From assembly GCA_934700615.1 (NCBI GenBank), contig CAKUXR010000002.1, positions 96,027-160,026 on the forward strand: DNA of 64,000 nucleotides, in the 5' to 3' direction. The notes under the pieces were generated by a model. That model was given only the letters and a program-made list of their open reading frames with translations, made no database searches and was not told the origin of the DNA. Shown piece by piece: positions 26,448 through 33,958 of the stretch; the first letter of the stretch is position 1; each line of letters starts with the position of its first letter. The stretch comes from an uncultured Bacteroidales bacterium (GTDB taxonomy: Bacteria; Bacteroidota; Bacteroidia; Bacteroidales; UBA932). The position numbers and the translations under genes are program-made.

Positions 26448-27866
26448 TTATCTGTTTTCCGGTTTTCTGATTAATAAGCCTACATATCGCAATGCGTTAT
26501 GAAGATAACTGATAGCCTCCTCTGGTTTTCCTTCAAAAGACTGGTCAAGCAGAATCGGAATCAAACTGGTCAGCAGGTCTTTCGAACGATCATGTACATC
26601 TTCATTGAAGTTCTTGTCAATGAAATTCTCGAGCATCGCTTTTCGCGCAGGCCTGTTGGTGGCAGCATTGGCATTAGGTCCCATTGACTTTTCAAGTATA
26701 TAATGAAGAGGCTCCTCATAACGCTTCAGCCAGTATGTGATACTATGAAGGAATTCATCTTCAACCCATGAAGCATACTGCCGAATTCCGCAGGTATTAC
26801 CAAACAACTCTTTGTTATTTTTACTTATCTTACCACCGGCAAGTTGTCCGCTATGCTTACGAAGTTTCCAGACAATGGCATTCTTTCCCTCAATTGCTTT
26901 CGCTTCGTATATGAGTTCCTCTGCAAGCTGTCTTGTCTCGGCCATAGGATGTTTTTCGTAAGAAATCGCTACGCCATAACTCATGGAGACGCTTATGCCC
27001 AGACGTTTAACATCTTCGTTGTTTGAAATAGTATTCTTCAAAGCCTCATCAATTTGCTTGATAAGTCCAAAAATGTCAAGACCCTTTATTTCGTTATATA
27101 CTGGAGCATAAAAAGAAACGTCATCGCCTCCCTGATAGATAACCTGACCGCCATAGTCTTCAACCAACTTGGCCAGTTCTGCGCCAAAGACATTGAAAAG
27201 AGACGCTTTCTCACCAAGTTTAGCCATGCATTTTCCGAAATTATCGCCATCCGCTGAAACGAAGGCCACATATTTATGATATGCGGCTTCCGGAAGTGAA
27301 TCAAAGCCATCGAGAGTCTTATCAAGTTCAAAAAATTTTCTCAGAACCCCTATATTTGATTCAAACAAGCTCGAAAGATAATCCCGTTTCTGACTGTCCG
27401 CAAAGGTGTCACGAAACTCCGCGCATGACATTCTGTTCTGCATCTCCTCAACTACAGTTTCCGGATTCTCAGAAGATAAATCAAGGAGATAGATCTTGAT
27501 TGTCTTGCTTAAATATTGTTTGAGTATATCTTTGTTCTCTTTCAGTGCCTCAGACATGCGTCCGGCAACATTGTCCAATACCTCTGAACGAAGGTTCATG
27601 AGACTTTCAAACGAGTCTTCAGGTTTTGCCTCGAAGATATATTGATCCGGAAAGCGTCCTACTGTAGTGCGTTCTCCGAACAGATTCTCAGTCACGATCG
27701 GTTTCAGAAATTTATGCCCAGAGTTGTACAATGGTTCGACAAGACGACGCGACAAATCCGAGAAGAAATAACTTGATGCCCATACGGCCCGCGTACTATG
27801 TGCGCAAGACAACACCCGAGTTATCGGCCCGACAGTTATTCCAAAATAGTGTTTTTTCTCACCCAT
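26448..27866 (-). CDS. cas10: Cas10/Cmr2 large subunit, HD-less, with GGDD
   Basis: 472 residues, short for Cas10. The palm domain has FVSADGDNFGK (202-212) and the catalytic GGDD at 246-249, so nucleotide polymerisation should be active. The N-terminal 190 residues show no HD nuclease motif, and no zinc ribbon is evident. In Bacteroides fragilis a comparable Cmr2 makes SAM-AMP rather than cyclic oligoadenylate. The CorA-type effector nearby hints at the same product here, but sequence alone does not show it. It sits between cmr1 (4 bases) and cmr3 (3 bases). Confidence 0.93.
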   Translation of the reverse strand: MGEKKHYFGITVGPITRVLSCAHSTRAVWASSYFFSDLSRRLVEPLYNSGHKFLKPIVTENLFGERTTVGRFPDQYIFEAKPEDSFESLMNLRSEVLDNVAGRMSEALKENKDILKQYLSKTIKIYLLDLSSENPETVVEEMQNRMSCAEFRDTFADSQKRDYLSSLFESNIGVLRKFFELDKTLDGFDSLPEAAYHKYVAFVSADGDNFGKCMAKLGEKASLFNVFGAELAKLVEDYGGQVIYQGGDDVSFYAPVYNEIKGLDIFGLIKQIDEALKNTISNNEDVKRLGISVSMSYGVAISYEKHPMAETRQLAEELIYEAKAIEGKNAIVWKLRKHSGQLAGGKISKNNKELFGNTCGIRQYASWVEDEFLHSITYWLKRYEEPLHYILEKSMGPNANAATNRPARKAMLENFIDKNFNEDVHDRSKDLLTSLIPILLDQSFEGKPEEAISYLHNALRYVGLLIRKPENR

Positions 27867-27870
27867 AGCT

Positions 27871-29241
27871 TTATCTTACAACTTTATTCAATGTACTAAA
27901 CACTTGAGTTATCAATGTATATGGTTCCCTGTTCTCTTTGCCAGGCTGAATGTCTATACAATCTGGTTCTTCAACCTCATCCAACTCAACTCTCCACGTA
28001 TTATCATAGATAAACTCGAAATAATCTGAAATAGATATAGCATCTGAAATTTTCATCTCTTCCAATCTCTCTCTGGATTTATCACATGAAATATCAAATC
28101 TTGCCTGTCTCAATTCATCTGGCAACTCATGAATTATAATGTAAACAATAAAGCCCCCATCAGTAGTTGGAACAGGTCGATAATCAACAGGTGACTTAAA
28201 GCGCACCTCTTCACTTTCGTTACCATGTAACGACGTCTTCACTTTATTTCCATAGGAAATCCAATCCTGCGAAGTTGACAAGCCTAGAGCATCACGGTAA
28301 AGATTCTTCTTTCTCATAAGTTCACGATTCCGTTCATACTCATCGCTCAAGCTATTACGCACTGGTTTAATACTACCATCATGATTTGTAACTTTTCGAC
28401 GGTCCATATCATACAATTCATCAATATGAACATCCCCACAGATGAAGCGATACAACACATTTCTAAAATTAAACGTGGTACGTATAACAGGTTTATCCCA
28501 ATCATCTCCTTTATCTTTAGCGTAATGATACATCATAGACTTGACATAACATCCACGCTCATTCACTCCACTACGAATAACTTTATGGAAATAGTTTATA
28601 TGCTGAAACAGACTCTGATATTTATCCTCTGAATTATTACAAGCAGGGACAATAAAATAATAAGAAGCCCCCGACAATTTTCCAGTCGATCCAGCACCAG
28701 ATACCCTAAAGCATCCAAATCCTTTATCCTGTCGAGCGCCGAAACTATGAGATGCAAAAAATGCCGGAATAATTGGCTCGATACATTCAGCAAGCCTGTC
28801 ATCACTAACTATCAACTCGACTCTTATGCCACTCATCCTCACCAATTCCATATCGCCAGTTTCATCTGCTCCAACCCTAGCGAAATAAATCGGATAAAGA
28901 TTTCTAAATACGGGCTTTCCGTTACGATCAGTTTTCTGCTGTCCAGTCCTCCTGTCCAGGTCGGGGACTTGTGACTCAATGATGCTCCGGCTTTGAGCAC
29001 TAATCCTCATCTTGTAATTAAGCGCTGTCTTATCCTCATTTGCCCACCAAGTAGAAGGCACACCGTCACGACTTGTCAACGCACAATCATTCACCGACAA
29101 CTCTCCCTTGTCTAGTTTAGCCAGCAAAAACCTGTCAAGTTTAGGCTTCACCTCTGTCGCCCTAAGGCAACAATCATCGAATGCTCCCTGGAAATGCCAC
29201 ATAGGAGTATCCTGAACCAATTGCACTACAATCTTTTTCAC
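27871..29241 (-). CDS. cmr1: Cmr1-like RAMP protein
   Basis: 456 residues. The N-terminus (VVQLVQDTPMWHFQG) resembles the first strand of RAMP proteins, and FFASHSFGARQDKGFGCFRVSG near residue 180 is a glycine-rich RAMP loop. By position between cas6 and cas10, and with all other Cmr subunits accounted for, it should be Cmr1, the Cas7-like subunit at the crRNA 3' end. It is less like textbook Cmr1 than the other subunits are like theirs. The C-terminal half is not recognised. Confidence 0.8.
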   Translation of the reverse strand: MKKIVVQLVQDTPMWHFQGAFDDCCLRATEVKPKLDRFLLAKLDKGELSVNDCALTSRDGVPSTWWANEDKTALNYKMRISAQSRSIIESQVPDLDRRTGQQKTDRNGKPVFRNLYPIYFARVGADETGDMELVRMSGIRVELIVSDDRLAECIEPIIPAFFASHSFGARQDKGFGCFRVSGAGSTGKLSGASYYFIVPACNNSEDKYQSLFQHINYFHKVIRSGVNERGCYVKSMMYHYAKDKGDDWDKPVIRTTFNFRNVLYRFICGDVHIDELYDMDRRKVTNHDGSIKPVRNSLSDEYERNRELMRKKNLYRDALGLSTSQDWISYGNKVKTSLHGNESEEVRFKSPVDYRPVPTTDGGFIVYIIIHELPDELRQARFDISCDKSRERLEEMKISDAISISDYFEFIYDNTWRVELDEVEEPDCIDIQPGKENREPYTLITQVFSTLNKVVR

Positions 29242-29261
29242 TATCAGCCAATATTAAAAGT

Positions 29262-30236
29262 TTATATTTCAGTAAAATCCACGTCGTATTTCCCCAATCC
29301 GAAATTTATATCATTTCCCACTCCCAACTGCGACATAAGCCCCACAACAGGAACATGAAACGGCGAAATTCCGGAATAAGTCATATTTCCGACATACCCG
29401 GACATCACATAGACATTGACCTCACCCTGCTTGGGCGTGCTCCGAAGTTTCCGGAACCTCAGACCGGCCTCCATCAGCCACGCATCAGCCGCAGGAAAAA
29501 CGAAATTCTCGATGCTTCGCTCCCATTCTTCGCGCGTGTCAATGACAGAGAGATGATCCTCGGAATAGAGCAGTGTCAATGCCATTAGACGGTTCACCGC
29601 CGCATTCATCCATTGATAGAACGATGGGAATCCATTCATCTTTGCCTGATAACTTACATGAGATGTGTTCTTCAGCGGTTTGAGCAACGAAAGCGGTGTC
29701 CTGAGTCGGAATTCACCGGTCACGGGGCCCTCGAAATTGCGTTTGGCAAAATTCCGGAGGCTGACGCTCTTTTCAATTTTCATTTCCTGAAGCATCAGTT
29801 GTACCGGCGGATTGCCAAGGCCATCTGACAACATCGTCTGTAATGCTGTTATCATCTGCGGCTGCAAACTGTTCACCGTCCCTATCAGAAGAAGGTCAAG
29901 CCTGTAAGTTTCGTCCGCTTTCAGTTCAAAACTGCTTTTCGCTGATAACAGTCTGCTCACATCGAACATATAGCCTTTCGGAAAGCCGCCCTTGAACTGA
30001 TTATACAAGAAATGGTCTTCCGAAAGCGGCAAAGTGTCAAGTTTTTCCCGAAGTGTCATCCCTTCGGACAGCATGACTTTCTCCGCGGCCTGCAGGAAAC
30101 GGTTTCTCACAGCAGCTCCTATCCATGCTTTTTGGGCAAGGTCAGAAATCGGTGTAAATCTCACGCTGATACGCGTAAAACTAAGATTATCCAAGTATGG
30201 CAATAGCCAATATATATTATCCATGAAGAAGTTCAA
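29262..30236 (-). CDS. cas6: Cas6 pre-crRNA endoribonuclease
   Basis: Cas6 cuts within repeats to release crRNAs. The 324-residue protein (320 from the second ATG at 30224) ends with the family's glycine-rich motif, GVGNDINFGLGKY at about 304-316. Before it lie GPVTGEFRLRTPLSLLKPLKN and AVNRLMALTLLYSED, typical of the Cas6/RAMP fold. I could not assign the catalytic His. The repeat hairpin ACCGC/GCGGT is a natural substrate. It is the first gene of the operon behind a strong promoter. Confidence 0.9.
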   Translation of the reverse strand: MNFFMDNIYWLLPYLDNLSFTRISVRFTPISDLAQKAWIGAAVRNRFLQAAEKVMLSEGMTLREKLDTLPLSEDHFLYNQFKGGFPKGYMFDVSRLLSAKSSFELKADETYRLDLLLIGTVNSLQPQMITALQTMLSDGLGNPPVQLMLQEMKIEKSVSLRNFAKRNFEGPVTGEFRLRTPLSLLKPLKNTSHVSYQAKMNGFPSFYQWMNAAVNRLMALTLLYSEDHLSVIDTREEWERSIENFVFPAADAWLMEAGLRFRKLRSTPKQGEVNVYVMSGYVGNMTYSGISPFHVPVVGLMSQLGVGNDINFGLGKYDVDFTEI

Positions 30237-30284
30237 GTATCAATCGGTTTTATCATTTAGGGCGCGTGAAGACATACGCAAATG

Positions 30285-30314
30285 CAAATATAAAACATTT
30301 TATAGTATTTCCAA
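30285..30314 (-). promoter_or_regulatory. cas operon promoter
   Basis: On the minus strand TTGG (30314-30311) and TATATTTG (30292-30285), with a Bacteroidetes-type spacer of about 19 bases, form a near-perfect promoter. Transcription should start near 30279, leaving a short leader before cas6. Confidence 0.7.
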
Positions 30315-30343
30315 GAAATATGACATCAATCGACATGTCGTCT

Positions 30344-30502
30344 GTCAGGTGGTACAGTACGGCGGACGTGGCCAGCCCACGGCCTCGGGAAGTGGGAGGT
30401 GCCTGCCGGAGACAAGTTCTCGCGGGAGCGAGGACGCAGGAAACGGTAGGAGGGCCGAACGGAGCGCAGCGGAGTGAGTTCCGCCGTACTGCACCACCTG
30501 AC
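30344..30502. repeat. GC-rich element bounded by 23-base inverted repeats
   Basis: The arms 30344-30366 and 30480-30502 pair at 22 of 23 positions (begin GTCAGGTGGT, end GCACCACCTGAC). The interior is much richer in G and C than the surroundings and holds nested hairpins (CCTGC/GCAGG enclosing CTCGC-GGGA-GCGAG). It lies about 30 bases upstream of the cas promoter. It could be a MITE-like mobile element or a structured RNA. No protein is encoded. Confidence 0.75.
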
Positions 30503-30630
30503 AACAAAAGATGCCGTAGCCGGAATTTGTGACAGTCCAGCTCTGGTAGACAGGAATGCCTTACTGATTCAGGATGACGCGGATTAAAGGATTATTACTG
30601 GTGTAAGTGATCATTCCGTAGCCGAATAGT

Positions 30631-30722
30631 GAACAAAACGGGGTAAAAAACGGCCTGATTTTACCCCGTTTGTTCAAATTTTTCAAAACGGTGCAAAAAA
30701 TGACGTTTTCTTACACCGTTTT
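30631..30722. repeat. Two related tandem hairpins
   Basis: Hairpin 1 (30631-30675) has arms GAACAAAACGGGGTAAAA and TTTTACCCCGTTTGTTC with one bulge. Hairpin 2 (30685-30722) has AAAACGGTG and CACCGTTTT arms. Both left arms share the pattern AAAACGG-G-AAAAAA, so they look like diverged copies. Confidence 0.7.
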
Positions 30723-30727
30723 CCAAC

Positions 30728-30920
30728 GATGCGGCATCTGAATGGGACGAAACCCGGCAGGCGGGACGACGCCACGACCATCCTTGTAACACATTGATAA
30801 TCAGGCATCATTTATTTTAAGCGTGGATTTCCGAGGATTTTTTGGCCACTAATCCACATCGAATTTCATAACTTCCTAAAAATCAAACCATTGCAAAAAC
30901 CGATGTGGCATCGTCCCGAC
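30728..30920. repeat. Dispersed intergenic repeat, copy A
   Basis: About 85 bases from GCGGGACGACGCCAC (30761) through CATTGATAATCA to TTTATTTTAAGCGTG match the right-edge copy at 63843 onwards at roughly 75-80 percent by eye. The copy is framed by imperfect inverted arms (30760-30775 and 30905-30920) and by a near-identical 12-base direct repeat (30728 and 30901). A further 8-base inverted pair, CCACATCG/CGATGTGG, lies inside. Confidence 0.7.
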
Positions 30921-31018
30921 GACAGACGCAGCAGACGTAACTCAGGAAACGCTTACCAGATAACAACAGTCCGGCCAACACTGAACCGAGAAGACGCTCA
31001 ACAAAAAACGGGGAATCC

Positions 31019-31048
31019 TTGCCAATTAAAAATATTTATTTACCTTTG
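31019..31048 (+). promoter_or_regulatory. Promoter of a small transcript
   Basis: TTG at 31019-31021, a 19-base spacer and TACCTTTG at 31041-31048 match the Bacteroidetes consensus. There is no open reading frame of note downstream, only a terminator 40 bases on. Confidence 0.65.
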
Positions 31049-31054
31049 TAATGT

Positions 31055-31120
31055 TGTGTGAATAAGAAAGGCAACAAGTAAAAGCAGACATCTTTTCCCT
31101 AAAATGGATGTCTGTTTTTT
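31055..31120 (+). ncRNA. Candidate small RNA ending in an intrinsic terminator
   Basis: A transcript from the promoter above would be about 66 bases. It ends with the hairpin CAGACATC (31085-31092) / GATGTCTG (31107-31114) followed by TTTTTT. Promoter, short body and terminator make a complete unit. Family unknown. The hairpin may also end transcription of tRNA-Met from the other side, although that strand has a weaker T run. Confidence 0.55.
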
Positions 31121-31201
31121 ATTTCCCCCATACAACTCCCCCCCACCCCAGCGCACATACGACGAAAAAAACGGACGCTGATTTCTCAACATCCGTTTTC
31201 T

Positions 31202-31277
31202 TGGTAGCGGGGGAAGGACTCGAACCTCCGGCCTCCGGGTTATGAGCCCGACGAGCTACCAACTGCTCTACCCCGCG
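31202..31277 (-). tRNA. Initiator tRNA-Met (CAT)
   Basis: The minus strand folds as a full tRNA with anticodon CAT in the loop CTCATAA, T-loop GGTTCGAGTCC and an encoded CCA. Initiator features are present: the first base C does not pair with the base at position 72, and the anticodon stem has three successive G-C pairs (GGG/CCC). Confidence 0.95.
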
Positions 31278-31402
31278 ATTTGATTGGACTACAAAGGTAC
31301 GCATTATTTTCTAATCTGCAAACTTTTTTGCGTTTTTTTACGAAAAAGTTTGAATAATCACCCTGAAACCCATAAAAACATGTAGTCCATAGAACGCAGA
31401 AC

Positions 31403-32305
31403 CTACGACTTCTTGCCAGTCAGGACCATGAACGTCACGGCAACCAGAGTGATGGCCACGCCCACAATGACATTGACAGTAAGCGACTCGCCGAAGAAGA
31501 TTGTGCCGACGGCGATGGCTGTCACCGGCTCGAAGACACCGAGGACAGAAGTGCGGGTCGCACCGATGATACGGGTCGCTATGGCCAGGGTCAGGAGCGA
31601 GACAAGAGTCGGGAAAATGGCAAGGCCGATGATATTGAACCAGCAATACCAACCGTGGATACCGGTCATCAGACCGCCGCCACCTATGAAATTATGCAGA
31701 AGGAACACTACGGAACCGATAAGAAGCGCATAGAAAGTCAAGAGATGGTTGGAAACGGTACGGAGACGACGGCTCCGGTTCACCACTACAAGATAAAGGG
31801 CATAGGCCAATGCTGAACCGCCGGCAAGAAGAAGACCTACGGCATTGAGGGAAACATTGCCGGAAGGACGGCTTAGAATCACCACTCCGACGAAAGTCAG
31901 GAAGATGGACACCCAGACCTGCCATGTCGGATAGACCTTTAGAAAAACCATGATAAACGCCACGAGAACCGGATAAAGGAAGACTATGGTCGTGGCAAGG
32001 CCGGCCGGGATATACTTATAGGAAAGGAAAAGCAGCATACTGCTCAGGGCGAAAAGAACTCCCAGAATACACAAACGGAAAAACTGGGGGCCATTGACCT
32101 TGAAAGTCTCCTTCCTGAGAAGCAGCCAGACACCAAGAATCAGACACGCAACCAGATAACGGAAAGAAAGCATTGAATCTACCGAAACACCCATCTGCAG
32201 AAGAGGCTTCGCGAAAAGAGGATTGAGACCATAAGTAACACCGGTAATGATTCCTGCAGCGAATCCCCATATCATATTACCGGAAACATTCAACTTGTTT
32301 GCCAT
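31403..32305 (-). CDS. EamA/DMT-family transporter
   Basis: 300 residues with about ten membrane helices in two EamA repeats, the second starting near LNAVGLLLAGGSALAYALYLVVVNRSRR. The GVTYGLNPLFAKPLL N-terminal segment and GEPVTAIAVGTIFFGE-like end (FEPVTAIAVGTIFFGESLTVN) are typical of the drug/metabolite transporter family. Substrate unknown. The ATG at 32305 fits the family better than the one 7 codons upstream. Confidence 0.9.
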   Translation of the reverse strand: MANKLNVSGNMIWGFAAGIITGVTYGLNPLFAKPLLQMGVSVDSMLSFRYLVACLILGVWLLLRKETFKVNGPQFFRLCILGVLFALSSMLLFLSYKYIPAGLATTIVFLYPVLVAFIMVFLKVYPTWQVWVSIFLTFVGVVILSRPSGNVSLNAVGLLLAGGSALAYALYLVVVNRSRRLRTVSNHLLTFYALLIGSVVFLLHNFIGGGGLMTGIHGWYCWFNIIGLAIFPTLVSLLTLAIATRIIGATRTSVLGVFEPVTAIAVGTIFFGESLTVNVIVGVAITLVAVTFMVLTGKKS

Positions 32306-32378
32306 AAAACATGAACAAGCCGCCATCGACGCTGGACGATGACGGCAACCTTTTATAAGAATTAATTAGTAATATTCA

Positions 32379-33785
32379 TCACAAAGACACGAAATTGACC
32401 AGGCCGGTAATATCCTCCCTGGAGAACGAACGCTGGTCACCCGTAGAAAGATTCTTGACATTGACCATTCCAGCAGCAGCCTCATCACTGCCATTGATCG
32501 AAACGAAAGGAATACCCTTCTTGTCAGCGTAGTCAAACTGCTTCTTCAGCTTGCTCTGGTCAGGATAAATCTCGCAAGAGACACCCGCATCACGCAGACT
32601 CTTCACGACAGGCACGATATACGGGAGCACTGAAGCATCCATATTCGCAAAAAGCACTGAAGCCGAGCCGGCAAGACCCTTAGGGAACTTGTCCAGACCC
32701 TTGAGGACATCATAAATACGGTCAGCACCGAAAGAAATTCCGACACCGGACATGCCAGGCAAGCCGAAAATACCGGTAAGATTATCGTAACGTCCACCGC
32801 CACAGATACTTCCGATCGCAAAATCAAGAGCCTTCACCTCGAAAATCGCACCCGTATAATAATTCAGACCGCGCGCAAGCGAAAGATCCATCTCTACCTT
32901 CTGGGAAACACCGGCATTGTCAATGAAAGCGAACAGCTCGGCAAGCTCGTCAAGACCCCTGAGACCCTCCTCCGAAACAATACCGGAAGCGGACTCCCCT
33001 TTCATGAGACGCCTCATGACCTCAATCTTCTCCGAAGTCTCGCCCTGAAGCAACAGAACCGGCTCGATTACGGCAACCGCCCTGTCATCCAGGCCCTTCT
33101 CACGCATCTCAGCCTCAACCGCCTCAAGCCCGATTTTTTCAAGTTTGTCAATGGCAACAGTTATATCAGTAACCTTGTCAGGGAAACCGCAAATCTCAGC
33201 GAGACCGGTAAGCACCTTACGGTTATTGATCTTTATGGCAACATTGATTCCGAACTTGGTGAAAACAGTATCCACAATCTGGACAAGTTCAAGTTCATTG
33301 AGCTGGGACTTGCTGCCGATAACGTCAGCATCGCATTGATAGAACTCGCGATAGCGGCCCTTCTGCGGCCTGTCCGCACGCCAGACCGGCTGGATCTGGA
33401 AACGCCTGAACGGGAACGCAATCTCATTCTGATGCTGGACCACGTACCTCGCGAAAGGCACGGTCAGATCATAGCGCAAACCCTTCTCGCACACAGACAT
33501 GGCAAGCTTGTTACTGTCAATGCTGCCATCCTCGTTCTTATAATTGTCAATGTCAATGCCCTTGAACGCGTCACCGCTGTTCAGGACCTTGAAAAGCAAT
33601 TTGTCCCCCTCATCGCCATACTTTCCAAGAAGAGTCGAAAGATTCTCCATGGCAGGAGTCTCTATCTGGACATAACCATAAGTCCTGTAAACAGAACGGA
33701 TAGTGTCGAAAATATAATTCCTTGCGGCCATCTCCTCCTGGCCGAAGTCCCTTGTTCCCTTTGGTATAGACGGTTTCTGTGCCAT
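32379..33785 (-). CDS. hisS: Histidyl-tRNA synthetase
   Basis: 468 residues, class II synthetase. Motif 2 is in FPFRRFQIQPVWRADRPQKGRYREFYQCDADVIG, the histidine-specific ARGLNYYTGAIFEV segment follows, and motif 3 is GVGISFGADRIYDVL. The C-terminal anticodon-binding domain has VPVVKSLRDAGVSCEIYPDQSKLKKQFDYADKKGIPF. It diverges from sppA. Confidence 0.97.
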   Translation of the reverse strand: MAQKPSIPKGTRDFGQEEMAARNYIFDTIRSVYRTYGYVQIETPAMENLSTLLGKYGDEGDKLLFKVLNSGDAFKGIDIDNYKNEDGSIDSNKLAMSVCEKGLRYDLTVPFARYVVQHQNEIAFPFRRFQIQPVWRADRPQKGRYREFYQCDADVIGSKSQLNELELVQIVDTVFTKFGINVAIKINNRKVLTGLAEICGFPDKVTDITVAIDKLEKIGLEAVEAEMREKGLDDRAVAVIEPVLLLQGETSEKIEVMRRLMKGESASGIVSEEGLRGLDELAELFAFIDNAGVSQKVEMDLSLARGLNYYTGAIFEVKALDFAIGSICGGGRYDNLTGIFGLPGMSGVGISFGADRIYDVLKGLDKFPKGLAGSASVLFANMDASVLPYIVPVVKSLRDAGVSCEIYPDQSKLKKQFDYADKKGIPFVSINGSDEAAAGMVNVKNLSTGDQRSFSREDITGLVNFVSL

Positions 33786-33874
33786 ATCTTAAAATTGCAA
33801 TATTGCTGGTGTTAATTCTTTGTTAATAATCTACAAAATTAGGAATAAATATAGTGATAATCAATACTATTTTT

Positions 33875-33882
33875 TACCTTTG
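33875..33882 (+). promoter_or_regulatory. -7 element before sppA
   Basis: TACCTTTG on the plus strand, 77 bases before sppA; the -33 partner is weak. Confidence 0.45.
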
Positions 33883-33958
33883 TGTAGGGCGGAGGCCAAT
33901 GCAGACAGTGCATCCTGCGCCATGAAACGGAACATTTACAAACAAATATTTTGATAGC

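Noticed and set aside
31119..31304. Small protein across the tRNA-Met
   Set aside because: The frame is the readthrough of the tRNA gene itself; the tRNA fold is complete.
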